Below the pieces are notes generated by a model. It had not been told where the DNA came from. It ran no database searches and worked only from the letters and a program-made list of their open reading frames with translations. A program made the position numbers and the translations under genes. From assembly GCA_963971225.1 (NCBI GenBank), contig OZ020267.1, forward strand, positions 150,961,920 to 151,025,919: a stretch of DNA of 64,000 nucleotides, given 5' to 3'. Origin of the DNA: Melieria omissa. Lineage: Eukaryota > Arthropoda > Insecta > Diptera > Ulidiidae. Below are positions 1-11,850 of the stretch, piece by piece. How positions within the stretch are numbered: the stretch's first letter is position 1; each line of letters opens with the position of its first letter.

Positions 1-204
1 ACCATTAATAATTTCGTCAAAAGTCGGGTTTGAGCATATAGCTCGAGACATTGTTCTATGTTATGTCAATGTTCTAGGTTAGGTTAAGGTGACTAAGGTT
101 AAGGTGACTGGGGCATGGGACTTTCCGGAAAACACGCTTAGGCCGTGAAATGGGCCTTTTGTGATATCAAAAGTTTATGTAAGTAGTACTGCAAATTAAG
201 AAGC

Positions 205-434
205 CTATTCAAACCATTTTGAATTGTGAATGAACTCAAGCAAGTTTGTGATGCTCACTGAACTGAGGTCATTCAAGTTGCGCCGTCTAGATAGAGCCGG
301 GCAGTGGCCGAGAAGGTGACCAATAGTCTCTTCCTCCTCTTCATTATGACAACTGCGACAGAAGTACCAACTGTTGACGCCCAGTCTGTAGGTATGGCGT
401 CCCAACAGACATTGAGCTGTTAGAATCTTAAGAT
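205..434 (-). pseudogene. Non-LTR retrotransposon ORF2 C-terminal remnant
   Basis: On the minus strand this reads as the tail of a LINE-type ORF2, downstream of where an RNase H domain would sit. It starts with LTAQCLLGRHTYRLGV and continues through a zinc-knuckle-like pattern (CRSC, then H and C in GHLLGHCPAL) to a stop at 205-207. This CxxC...H...C tail is typical of I/Jockey-type elements. Only about 75 codons remain, with no reverse transcriptase or endonuclease, so it is a dead fragment. It belongs to a different family from the two I-like copies near 11 kb and 16 kb, which have another tail sequence. The family assignment rests on motif recognition only. Confidence 0.65.
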
Positions 435-3392
435 ACTTTTGGGTTTTAAGGACCTTAAACTTATGTAGTTAGGTACCAGTCTTGTAGAACTGTAGGAGAT
501 TGGTGACCAAAAAAAAACAATAAATGAGAATCTCCACAATTTCAATCATGTTTTGGTTTTAAGAAAACATATCAGCAATTGTACTATATTTTATTGCCTA
601 GTAAGAGCTGCTTGTCAGCGTGAATCTAACTAAGTAATTTCAACTTTATTCTAATTATTCATACACACCTAGTTCAATTCGAATCTGTCTGTATTTTCCA
701 ATACGGTTTGGCCGTTCTTGGTTTTATTTGTATCAACATGACCATTGTTTAATCAGTCACGCTATCTTTCAATTCTTTAACCCACCCATAGTTTGACAGC
801 CGATTTCTCAAAGTTTCGTATATGCTACCCATGCCATGCTGCCCATATTTGTATTTGTTTGTATTCAAACTTGCATGTGCGCATTGTTCCAAATACATTT
901 TGACGTAAAATTGATGGAATGTTGACAGCATTTGGTCTGCCATACATGCAATTAACATATCAAACTTTAAATATCGCATTGGCATGGAAACACGCCTCTT
1001 GCAACCAGCTGACACTACCATAAAATTGCACTTTGTGTGCAACAATAATGCTTAAACCATAACAACAATAGTGTCATAAAAATAACCTCAATTGTTTTCA
1101 AGAGATAAACGTGAAATCAATTAATTACAAGATCAGGCGAACAGGAGCTGTTTTTAATTAATTAATGCGCCAACTTAACAAGAAAATAAATTAAGTTTTG
1201 ATCTTTTTCTTTCTTTTTCTTTTTGCACGAATATTGCATGGACAGCATTTGGTTAGTGATTTGAAATCTTACAATGGGCAGTTAATTTTATGGTTGGCTG
1301 CCAGCTCGCACTAATCTGATTGCTTTGAATTGGGACAAATTGCATACAATTTTGCGCTATTGCGACGATATCATATTTTTGCAATAATAAAAGACAAAAA
1401 CTAATCAGCTACATTAAAACAAAAAAATAGTTGAAAACAGTCAGGTCGGACAGGTTGATGGGCGGCGTTGCAGCCAACCAGTTGACGCCAACTCTGTTCA
1501 GCAACATTTGCCATTCATTGCTTTGTGTAGCTTCGCTGAGCGTCTCACTTGATGCTATTTGGCATAGAAATGCGTATTTATGCTGTTTGCTATTTTCATT
1601 GGCTTTTGATTTTGGCACAACACGCAGGCAGCCAAACAGGCAAATTGTCAATGCGAACCGCTTTCGTGAGCGCAAATAAAAGTCAAAGGTTTTTGAATGA
1701 ATTCCTATGAATTGTTTACCAAATATTTTTAAATTTAGTGGTTTTTCAGTTCTTGCTCGGCACTCTGTCATTGACTAATTTCGCCTGTAGTTCTGCGCTT
1801 TTTGGGTCACTTAACATTTCGACAAAGACCTTAATTTGTAAAGTGCAAAGGAACTTCCCTATGCACCAAATTCTCAAATTCTCAACTAACAAAAACCAGA
1901 AATGAGCAACAAAAAATATGAAAAAAATTTAACTGAAAAAAATCAATGCGCCTACAACGTGAGCAATTCATCAAAGTTAATGGCTCTGCGAGTTGCCAGC
2001 AGCAAAGGTAGCACAAGCAGCCGTCATCAACACTTTTTGTGTCTGAACCGTTAGGCCAACACGCCAAACAATGCGACTCTTCGCGCTCAGATTCGTTGGG
2101 CATAATTTTCGTGCATTAAAAAGGCATAAAAAGTGCAAATACACCAAATCGACGGCGGCGTTGTGTGTTACAACTGCAGGCAGTCGGCAGTGCATGAGCA
2201 GCGCCACACATGCGGCCAGCTACTGCCAATGCGGTGGCAATTGCGCTAGCTGTCGTCGTTGTTGTTGTTGTTGTTGCTTTAGCTATTGCCGTGTCGAGCG
2301 CTGCGCTTTGCAGTTGTTTATTTAATAATTAAATTGATTTATGCGACTGATTGATGCCTGAGCTGAAAAGTGTTGCCCATTGTAGTTAAGGGGGTATTTT
2401 GTTTTTGTTTTTGTTGTTGTTTTTGTTGGTCTTCTCATGGTGCCATTGAATTGTGTTGCGGCAAGTGGAGCATGCCGAGCCCATTTATCGAGAGGTTAAA
2501 GTTTACCTAAAGAAGGCCAATTCAGTTGGGTTTTTTTTGTTAACAGTTGTGTGCCTGTATCTCTGTGTGTGTGTGTGTCTTCTAGGCTCATAAGCAGCCA
2601 TTTAGCAGAGTCAAAAAAGCTTTGCTCGTGTCTGTTTATTACGATGAGAACATAATTTTTACTTTGAAAAACTTCTTTTTATTTGTGGCAAAGGTCAATA
2701 AGAATTAACTAAAATAAATATTATGGCAACGCACTTATTTCGTTTGCTACAACACAAATGCCTTTCACTTTTGTGGCAGCAAAGTTGGCAACACTCGTTT
2801 AGTTTTTTTTAGGCCCCCAAGAAAATGGTTGCAGTCAACTAAGAAAATGACATTCACACGTTGACTGATGGTAGCAGAGTAATCTGTTGGCACCTGACTG
2901 ATTTTTGAATGGAAAAATATTGTCCGGAACATGAGAGCAGTCTGTATTTTCCTTGTTCTATTTGGGTCGTTTTCTTACTTCTTTAGTCGCTTTTAAAATT
3001 AATATTAGTAGGTTAGACGCCCACATAAGCCTAACAAGAACAGTTTTGAGTAGAAATACAAGTTTATATTAGCTTCAGATGACGTAATTTCTAAGTTTTG
3101 TGGAACTGCTCTGCATGAAAAATCTTCGACATTCTGCTCTGCTCACTTTTCATTCAGTACATTTTATTTTCTTCAACAAAAAAAACTGTTCAACTCAAAC
3201 CTCCATCTTCATTCTGCCTCAAATTTTGATTAGTTTTTTTTTTCAACAAAACATTGTGTCCACTCAAATCATTTCGTTCCATTCAATCGCTTAACTTCAA
3301 AAAATTGTGCTTGGTTTCGTCTGAAACTGCTCACCCACACCAACACCATCAACATCGCCATCATTTTTATGTATTCAAATCTTTGCTTGCAG
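435..3392. other. Non-coding DNA upstream of the first visible exon
   Basis: No convincing coding exon is visible. The exon that starts at 3393 is internal, so this stretch is probably intron of that gene. It holds low-complexity T-rich and GTTGTT-type tracts (about 2255-2275 and 2395-2435), a short GTGTGT run near 2567, and scattered short ORFs on both strands with no recognisable motif. Nothing else stands out. Confidence 0.4.
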
Positions 3393-3992
3393 CAATAATA
3401 TACTGTCAACGCTGGTGACAACTACAACCGCCACAACAGCAACCGCTACAACATCGGCGGCAATTGTACGCGCAGCACCGCAACAATATCCAACAACAGC
3501 GAGTCTGCTCGCAACGGCTCCGTGTACATCCGTCAACAAAATAATTGGATTGAATAATGAGAACAAAAGCAGTAGCAATGTTAGCAACAACAATAACATG
3601 AGCAACATCAGCGTCAATAATGGCAGCAGTAGCAACCATCACAACCACTACCAATACCACCACAACAAAATCAGCAGCAACAACAAGCACGAGAATAACA
3701 AAACAACAGCAACAGAAGTAACAACTGCAACAAAAACATCACCAGCCGCAACAATAGCTGCCAGCTTGAAGGAATACCAACAGCAGCAGCAACAAAAGCA
3801 ACCACAACATCAGCAGCTACAGCAACAGCAAAACGTACAACAACACCTGCCACAGCGCGTCGATGATGTTACATCGAAGACTTTGGAACGCGATATCAGC
3901 GCACGCGGCAACGGAAGCGTCAGCGTTAGCGGCAATTTGGACAGTGAATACAGCGCCATGGTTGCGTCCGTTTATGAACACGAAATCGCCTA
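3393..3992 (+). CDS. Internal exon, unrecognised protein, low-complexity T/N/Q-rich
   Basis: The exon is preceded by a plausible acceptor (CTTGCAG, ending at 3392) and ends at a donor reading CCTA|GTAAGT at 3992/3993. It has no in-frame initiator near its start, and a stop lies upstream of the acceptor at 3322-3324. The start codon must therefore lie in an earlier exon, perhaps outside the window. The protein runs from a Thr/Ala-rich stretch through Asn/Ser/His-rich and Gln-rich tracts (QQQQQQQK, QQLQQQQ) to a more complex C-terminal part with VASVYEHEIA. Reading past the donor hits TAG at once. Splicing to 7239 keeps the frame open for 31 more residues, which is the best evidence that the exon is real. 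I do not recognise the gene. The low complexity suggests a disordered region. Confidence 0.6.
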
Positions 3993-5075
3993 GTAAGTAG
4001 TGCACGTTGCGCCTCCAACTGCAAAGTCAGCAGATGCTTTTTCGATGTGTAAATTAAACATCGAATTCCCATTTGATCAGAAGTTTCAAATCGATGGCTC
4101 ATGAGCAGAGAGAAAAATCTTGAAAAAATCAAAACCAAAATAAGTCACTACAAAAGGTGTCAGATCTACTAAATACATTTAATTGAATTCACTACAGTTT
4201 GAGCCCAACCCAATAAAAATTGCTTGCATTCAGCAATTTACCACTCAATGGTTGAATGGTTGTGGCAGTTAGCAAACTAAGTAGAAATGCAACACACACA
4301 ACGTCGAATGTTTCTAACAAATCGCCTTAAAAATGTACGACTAGCGACAATTGAGGCATTCAATGTAATTGACAAGGCGACATTTGACACACTACGCCCG
4401 AGCGCGCCGGCTTGCGGCACTGCACGCAAAGACATATCACTAAAATGCTTTAAACGTAGAGTGACAATGCGGAGAATGTGCGGCCCAATTGCTGAGCCCA
4501 ACACACACACACCCGACTGTCAAAGGCCTATCCAAGCAAAGAACCATTTGAAATTGACTGCAGTTGGGCCAGTGTTGCAATGAGATTGTAAAAAATCAAT
4601 TCAAACACAGTTTAAGGAATTGTCAACTTGCCAAAAAATTAGCAAAATTCATTGTTCATTTTTATATTTTGACAACAACGCACGCAGCTATTCGGTGGCG
4701 CTGATTATGTGCCAAGTTGTAATGTTAATTCGCAGACAACTTTCGGAAAATTGATTGCTTCATGAAACCAATTTTCATGAGGTTATGAGAAAATCGACTG
4801 CACTTTTCTGTGTACTATTCGTATGGCTTCTGCTTTGGTACAATACACGAAATAACAAAAATGTCAAACTGCCGGCAATTCAATCACTACAGTCACTAAC
4901 AGTCATTCATAGTTTTGAGCGTTTTTCATGATTGCTGCTGTCTTTTCCTGCTTGGCGCTGGGACGAGTAGGCGATATGTGACTATGCTGATCATAGTTGT
5001 TGATTATGCGGCCATTGAATATGTTCACAAATATTTCAAAATCTACTGGCCACTTACACTTACAGAAATTCACTG

Positions 5076-5175
5076 CTCTATTTCAATGTATTTGATATAT
5101 TTTTATTTGATTGATCTTATATTTGATTTGATACTCTATTTCAATGTATTTGATATATTTTTATTTGATTTAATT
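5076..5175. repeat. Tandem duplication, period 58 bp
   Basis: The unit starting CTCTATTTCAATGTATTTGA at 5076 recurs at 5134. The second copy is complete for only about 42 bp. It lies within the intron. Confidence 0.8.
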
Positions 5176-6309
5176 TTATTCTAAAACTGGCAATGGGTAT
5201 CGATCGGTATTTGAAAATAGATTTAAGGAGGTTTGAAGTACAGATGTAAAATCAAGACAAACGTTTATATTTTTGAACAGAACATATTTTCACAGCTTTA
5301 CATCATTTTCTGATTGATTTTTATTTATTGTTTGTTTGTTGTTTATTTGTACTCATTTCAACAATGAACGACCAATCGAGTCCACTACTTGTCACTTCAG
5401 TCCATTCTGCTACCGTTATAAACTGCTCTAGTTGTAATCAATGTGATTTGTACTGCTGTCAACAGTTGTATGAGGACATTGCATTTTTTCTTGTCAATTT
5501 GTCAAAAGTGACTAATTTCGTTGACCATTTTTGGTGGGTACGGTGATTTATTTTATAGTCGAAAAACATATCTTTTTATTTTTCTATGTTTGAAAATCTT
5601 TGTACGTGAGTTGTATGGCAAACATTTGTATTAATTAAGTTGGTTTTTTATTTTAATAAAGTTTACAGGAAAAAAATAAAACATAAACCTGTGCATGCAA
5701 GGTGGGATTTAAGGGGTTCAAATGTCCCTATTGGGTGACAAATATAATTTCAAATGGTATTTACTTCAAAAGTTGTGTGTGGAATCCACCACAATAAAAT
5801 CGTATGCGAGCTTACAGATGTTCTTAAAGTTGAAGGTGGCTTTTTATTAAGTTTATAAAAAATAGTCTTATGAGTTTTAATATCTTATTTCTTGTTTTGA
5901 AACAGTCCTGAGTTTATATTTTGAATATAAAAAATTTTCGTTGAAATGGAAGGTAGAAAACGCAACTAACTTAACCTACAAATTAACCTAACCTAACAGT
6001 AAAAATTACTCATGAACTCAAACCGGATATGAACCAACTGTAGCATCTTATTTTCGTCCATCTCGAGCAAATGCAGCTCCTCTTTTACGCTTTTCGAGGA
6101 CTGGGGAACTGTCCTGAACAGTCCCTCCTGGACGTTTTCCACCCACGGATCTTACGCCAGTAAACTCGCAAATTATCTCTTGTGGCTGTGAAATCATATT
6201 TCTTATTGAAATCTGAAATCAATTTCCTGATCTCAACTTTTAAACTTCAAATCACCGCAAAAAGTGCTGCCGTAGTTCAACCAAATTTGACTTTCTTTTG
6301 TTAATATTA

Positions 6310-6962
6310 GGTCTGTTTGACAACGAATCATTTGTACAAATTTTTACTGGATCCTGTTTGCGCCAAATCTCCAGTAACGAGAGAGACTGAGAGCGTAAAG
6401 TGACAGTTCATTTCGTGAGAACTTGTAAGTTCGTAGTGGAGAAATTTTGTCCAGTAACTTTTAGCCAGTAAGAAGAAGAACAAGAAAAACATATGGCTGG
6501 CTGTCATATGATCGACTGCAAAGAAAACTAAAGTTTGATAACATTGGGAGGAAAAAGTAACCGGCAAAGAAATTGTGCGTTCGCGAGTCAGCTGACTAAC
6601 AACTGTCTTGATCAGCTTTACTTGCTGCAGCTGAAAGGGAAGAATCGTAGATTGAGCCCGACGAACTATTTGCCTTTTGCAATTAATTTCTATTTGAACT
6701 GAACTTTCCCTACCGCTTCAAACCTCAAATGAAACTTAGATCAGCTGTTTCATTCTTTAACCCTCCTGTTTACACCCTTTTTACTGTGTATTGTGAGTGG
6801 GCCAAGTCCCAGTGGTGTAACCAAGAGTTAAAACTTGCAAATTCTTACAAATTGCTGTTTGTTTACTTTTTTGGATAGTTTGATTATAGGGAGCTTAGGC
6901 TGGCTTACTCTCCTGATATACTTTACTGGATATTTTTTACTGGAAATCTTGCCAAACAGACC
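6310..6962. mobile_element. Inverted-repeat DNA element, unclassified MITE-like
   Basis: The left end GGTCTGTTTGACAA and right end TTGCCAAACAGACC are inverted repeats (13 of 14). They are flanked by the direct repeat TATTA at 6305-6309 and 6963-6967. Short ACTGGAT/CCAGTAA motifs recur near both ends in opposite orientations, as subterminal repeats do. There is no transposase ORF. The 5-bp flanking repeat is AT-rich and might be fortuitous, so the superfamily is left open. Confidence 0.65.
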
Positions 6963-7238
6963 TATTAATAAGTATTAATTAATAAAATCAATACAATTAG
7001 AATTTAAAAGTCGAACAGACTCAAAATTTAAGCGGCTACACCTCAAATGATATCTTAATCCCACATCGAGGTCGCAATCTTTTCTATCGATATGAACTCT
7101 CGCTAAAGTAACTTAAACTTATAATCACTAATAACGCATCAAATATACATAAATTAATGTTATAAAGAATCAAAAGTTATTTAAATGTAAAAAAACCTCT
7201 TATTTACCACTTTCTGCTTTCTCTATTTTTCGTTACAG

Positions 7239-7332
7239 CAGTGACAGCGCCTCGGTTGCCTCCGACTTGACCCGCATGTACGTCAGCGATGAGGACGAAA
7301 AGCACGAATTCCGCGTTCCTCATTTTCACTAA
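7239..7332 (+). CDS. Terminal coding exon of the unrecognised 3' gene
   Basis: After the acceptor at 7231-7238 the frame contributed by the upstream exon (TA|C, Tyr) continues YSDSASVASDLTRMYVSDED, then EKHEFRVPHFH and TAA at 7330-7332. The segment is complex, acidic and Ser-rich, unlike the low-complexity upstream exon, and codon use looks like real coding sequence. A poly(A) signal follows about 180 bp later. The function is unknown. A conserved cytoplasmic or nuclear tail is possible, but I cannot name a family. Confidence 0.62.
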
Positions 7333-7509
7333 ATTTGGCATATCAACAATTTTGCATTATATTTTTGAGACGCCACAAGCACAGCAACAGGAATCGGCGA
7401 TGACGACGACGACGACTGCACTGTGGGGCACAACGTTTAGTAAAGATGGTACAAGAAAATCACATGCCTTGCGAAGAATTCACAGTGGGCAACCAATGTT
7501 GAATTCTTC

Positions 7510-7515
7510 AATAAA
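7510..7515 (+). terminator. Poly(A) signal of the 3' gene
   Basis: AATAAA lies 178 bp after the stop codon in an AT-rich 3' UTR. It is the nearest canonical hexamer downstream of the terminal exon. Confidence 0.5.
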
Positions 7516-8082
7516 ATTACAAATTAGATTATTTGCGATTTTTGTTTACGCTATAACGAAAGAGAAAAAAAATGATTGAATGGTTTATTTACATATGTGC
7601 AATTTTTTGTGCAGCGTATTTACACACACTTGTGAGAAAGAGACAAACGAAAGCAAGAAGCAGCTGTCGTGTGGGTGAAAAAGCCAGTTAATGATAAATG
7701 GTATTTTTTACAATGAGAGCAGATATATTATTAGTTTATACACTTTGAAACAAAAACATATACATACAAGTAGTTAATTTTAAATGAAGAAGACAGAGAG
7801 TAGGACGAAGAAGAAGAAGAAGTGAACGATATATACATACATTGTACATGCATGTTGCATTTAGAGGCTAATGAGAGTTTTGGAAAATGTGCGACGATAC
7901 GCGAGATGCATCAAGTATTACATAAATTGTGCATTATGAAGCTATGAATTTTAGCAAAATATATATTGTGCTATATATAAATATACGTATATACTTTAGA
8001 AAAATGGAATCATGGCCATGGGCAGCATGACTAGAAACGCTATGAATGTGGGACAAAATGACGTTTGTGTTTGTACATTGAA
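7516..8082. other. Intergenic AT-rich DNA after the 3' gene
   Basis: Contains a short purine run with GAAGAAGAAG (about 7807-7822) and an ATATAT-rich patch near 7960-7990. No coding or structural feature was found. Confidence 0.4.
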
Positions 8083-8144
8083 TTGAAAAAGTTTATAAAT
8101 TTGTTTTTGTATATTGAAAAAGTTTATAAATTTGTTTTTGTATA
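8083..8144. repeat. Tandem duplication, period 31 bp
   Basis: Two near-identical units begin TTGAAAAAGTTTATAAATTT at 8083 and 8114. Confidence 0.8.
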
Positions 8145-8760
8145 TGAAATTTTAAAATTGGCAGTCAATATTTTTAATTTGTTCACTTTTTGGTATTCAA
8201 TTTTTGAAAATTGGTTGGATTTTTGATTAAGTTTTGTAAATTAACTTTAAAAACTGACAGTAAAAATTGGACGTTGGCTTTCTTTTAAGAGTCTTTTTTG
8301 AAAAATTGGTACTGAAACTTGAAAATTTGATTTGTTTTTGTACATTAACTTTAAAAACTAACACTGAAAGTTGGATGTTGATTTTCTTTTAAGAATCTTA
8401 TTTTAAAAATTGGTACTGAAAGTTGGAAATTTGATTTGTTTTTGTACATTAACTTTAAAAATTGACAGTGAAAATTGGAAGTTAGCTTTCTTTCAAGAAT
8501 CTTACTTTAAAAATTGCTACCGAAACTTGAAAATTTGATTTGTGTTTGTACATTAACTTAAAAAATTGGCAATCTAAATTTAAAATATGTTTTTATTTTA
8601 GTTCAATGGTTCAAATTGGCACTGAAACTTGGAATCAAGTGATTTATTTCTGTACATTAAATTTTAAAATTGTCAGTGCAACGCTTTTAGTTAAAATATA
8701 AAAAAAAATAAGAAAAATATATTTTAAAATTTGTTGTATCTAAAATTCCCAAAAAAAAGC
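8145..8760. repeat. AT-rich tandem array, period 104 bp
   Basis: A TTAACTTTAAAAACTGACAG-like unit start recurs at 8241, 8345, 8449, 8553 and 8657, exactly 104 bp apart each time. A degenerate sixth unit begins near 8145. Each of the first units carries TTTTAAGAATCTT, GGTACTGAAA and TTGATTTG-TTTTGTACA segments in the same order. The copies have diverged by substitutions while the spacing has been kept. Confidence 0.85.
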
Positions 8761-9944
8761 ATAAAAAATAATTATAAAAAATATTTCGACATAACCTAAA
8801 ACAAAAAATTAGACATTGGCATTCTTAAAATTTCTAGTTGTGTTGCCACTGGTTAAAGTTAATCATATGACAAGCAATTGGAAGGTTGCACACATGCACT
8901 CACACAAAGTACAATGATATGTGTGGACTATGGCGCTGCACTGCTTTATGCGTTTTTGCTTAAACTTAATTAAATTTTGAGTTTCAATATTTGTTTGCCC
9001 CACAAATAAGCTAATGCATCTTTGGCTTCAGTCACCGCTCGAATTATACAAATACATATGTCTGCTTCAGTACAGTCGGTCCATGTGAATGGCTCAAACA
9101 TGTGGCTCTGTTGGCTTTGCAAGAAATGCTTCGTTTTTGTCGCTTTTATGTAATCCGTAGGCATAGCATTTATCCCAGCTACACACACATGCTACATATA
9201 CATACTAACATTTACGATTAAAGGAAAATAACTTAGACACACTGAAGCTTTACAATCAGTTGGGCCACGTGTGGGGGCACGCGTACATTTTGTACATTTA
9301 CGGTACATGAGGAGAGTCACGTGCAATCGAACACAATGCCTGCACCTGCAAACACACATACAGTACATACCTACATACATATTTGAAGGAATTTTGTTCT
9401 AAATGTATTTATTTTAAAATTTCCAATATGTATTCATTATCTTATAAACAAACAAAGTAAACTAATACAATAAAACAATTATGAATTATCTGTTGTTAAC
9501 GCACTAAAGTCATTTACTTAACATACATACATACAAAATTATATTGTATACAAATATATGAGTAGAGTTTAAGTGAACATTAATTATGCATTTTATTTGC
9601 AGTTAGTTACAATAAAGTCTAAAATTAAAAAAAAAGTTATTGCCTTTTTAATGGGAAACTTGCATCGAATGGGAAAGTAAGTACGCTTTGCAAATGAGTG
9701 GATGTTTTTAAATAAAAAAAAAATAAATTATTTATTGAAAAAAACATCTCTTGTACACTAGTGGTATTCACAGTATGTGCATGTTTCAGTTATGTTCTTT
9801 CCAACATCTTTACAGCTTCCCATTTACCCCTTGAATGATTTCCAGCCATTCTTTCCACTTTGTGACAGTGAATTTGGAAATTACACAAATTTCTACGTTT
9901 GTTACATAAATACAATTTTCATGAGCCTGGCAACTTCCCTTTTG
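8761..9944. other. Intergenic AT-rich DNA
   Basis: Contains CATACATA-type microsatellites (about 9355-9382 and 9520-9532) and poly(A/T) stretches. There are no credible exons. The short minus-strand ORFs at 8970-9188 and 9192-9380 have no motif. Confidence 0.4.
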
Positions 9945-10056
9945 CACTAGAATGCCCGACAATCTGACCTGCCGAAAATGCCCATAGGTAGTCATTTTGA
10001 CTACAATGTTGTTTACTCACTTTTTTATTTTATTGACTACCTTGGGCATTCTAGTG
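9945..10056. mobile_element. Short foldback element (112 bp)
   Basis: CACTAGAATGCCC at 9945-9957 is a perfect inverted repeat of GGGCATTCTAGTG at 10044-10056. Just inside, GGTAGTCA and TGACTACC form a second inverted pair. No clear target duplication is seen. It may be a tiny MITE or a plain palindrome. Confidence 0.55.
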
Positions 10057-10856
10057 TTAACATCATAACAAAACGGAACTGCATTGTGTTCTCTACCGAT
10101 TGCCAAATTTTATGTAAATTTGCCAAGCAATCACAATTTCTGCCCATACAGCACATTCTCTCCCACCTGTATGGCTGCATTGGCCCGCATATGTGCACAT
10201 ATGTACCTACGGTACATAAATTGTCTAGTGAATTGCTCACTTACGAGTACTTGCGCAAGCAACTGTTGTATTTGGTTAAAACTGTATTAAGGTCATTGAC
10301 TAGTCGAACAAACAAATAAAAGCAAACACATTGTAACATAAGACAAAAGACAAAATAAAGACACGTTTGACTATATCGGCAAAGATTTATACGGCAGCAG
10401 ACACAGACACAATCAGAAGCGGAGACAGACACTGCAGCATCGTTGGCCAAGACAAAAAAAATAAAAATAAAAGTAGCAAAAACCCAGCCAAGACTAAAAG
10501 CACGAATGTCGCTGCAGTCTCAACACCAAAAATGAAAATCAAACTTTTAGTAAAAGCGAAGCGACAGTGGCGGTTAAAAAAGTGACCTCCTTGACTCCTT
10601 GACATCACAGGATCTATTTAGATTTCTCTGCTTGCTGTTAATGTCATTCAAGTAAATGAGTAATGGGTAACTAACGGTTTTACGAGTATTCAGATAACTC
10701 TGGGCTGTTCATTTACACAGATTCTACATCGCTATATAAACATTTTTGACTTCGGATTACACAGTTTATGCTCTTATTTATCACAAACTAAAATTAGACT
10801 ACTTTATAACTTAAATAGTGGTAAATACGTTAGTCCTGGCTTCTCGTTCGTATGAG
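10057..10856. other. Intergenic DNA between the foldback and the first I-like copy
   Basis: Several overlapping ORFs on both strands (10037-10608) have no recognisable motif and mirror each other, as expected of low-complexity sequence. An A-rich patch lies near 10450-10490. Nothing else was seen. Confidence 0.35.
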
Positions 10857-10869
10857 TTATGATGGGTTA

Positions 10870-11830
10870 TTATTATTATTGCCGGGGAATGTACACTGCG
10901 ACCTAAAAGATCTATTGTGCCCCCTTCATGGCCTTCACAGTTCGTCCGTGAGTCCAGAATCCAAAAGGAATCTTAGAATATTTCCTAAGCCTTTGGAAAC
11001 CCAGACCGATCTTGGTATAATAAAGTCACCCAAGCGCTTTTCCCGTTTGTGCATTAGAGCAGGGCATATGCCTAGTATGTGTATTGCAGTTTCATTGTCC
11101 TGCACACAGAACCTACATAGTTTGTTTACCCTGATACCTAGTTTGGTTAGATGATAGTTCAATCTACAATGACCTATCAGTATACCTGTGATAATCCTTA
11201 GATTATTCTTTGAGAGACTCATACATTCCTCGAACCGTTTCTTGTTATAAGATCCAATAACCATCTTGGAATGTTCAAGGCCTGGTTGATTTTCCCAGTA
11301 TTGATTCCGGATGGTTATCTCGTCTTTCCTGGAAAGGATGGATAGAGCACCTTTGCCTAGACCACAGAAGGGTTCTGGGCCAACGAAAGGGGTAGACGCC
11401 CCCTTCTTGAAAGTTTGACGGCCTGTTCATTCCCATCTATACCGGCGTGACCCGGGACCCAGAGGACCCATACCTGATTGTAACGGCCAAGCTCATTCAG
11501 CTTCTCAAGACATTCCGACACCAGTTTCGAGGAATCCTAATGCCTTGATTGCCGCTTGGCTGTCTGACAGGATTGAGATCCTCCGGTTTCGGTATTTCCT
11601 CACCAGATTGAAGTGAGCGCACCTTTCAATGGAGTATATTTCCGCCTGGAAAATGATACACCCCGATTCCTGTACCCTCCTCCGTTAGGGAGCCATCTGT
11701 GTACCAGGAAATCATGTACTCATCTATCAAATATGTCTCTGATATACCTACCCAGCTTATTTTATTACAAAATTCTATTTTAAATCTCTTGGTGAAACAG
11801 AACTTCGGAGTAATTGTTTCTCTCGGTATT
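10870..11830 (-). mobile_element. I-type non-LTR retrotransposon, 5'-truncated copy 1
   Basis: On the minus strand this carries the RNase H end of ORF2. It includes the VWVLWVPGHAGIDGNEQA region, and further on RLNYHLTKLGIR...CRFC...H...C, a zinc-knuckle-like tail. Its 3' end is a run of TAA/AAT triplets next to 10869, which is characteristic of I-clade elements. Target duplications TTATGATGGGTTA (13 bp) at 10857-10869 and 11831-11843 define the insertion. The copy is truncated within RNase H, so the reverse transcriptase and endonuclease are missing. Frameshifts break the ORF, and the motif position that is Asp in copy 2 (NERADEL) is Val here. It is inactive. Confidence 0.88.
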
Positions 11831-11850
11831 TTATGATGGGTTAGTGAACA

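Larger units (their letters stand above)
3993..7238 (+). other. Intron between the two visible exons of the 3' gene
   Basis: The intron begins GTAAGT and ends with a pyrimidine-rich tract and CGTTACAG. It is a phase 2 intron: TA before it and C after it form a Tyr codon. Inside are a 58-bp tandem duplication, a 653-bp inverted-repeat element and short ORFs on both strands (for example 4277-4583) that look like chance. Confidence 0.55.

Noticed and set aside
5960..6200. TTAACCTAACCTAAC run resembling telomere-like repeats
   Set aside because: Only two or three degenerate units, common in fly intergenic DNA.
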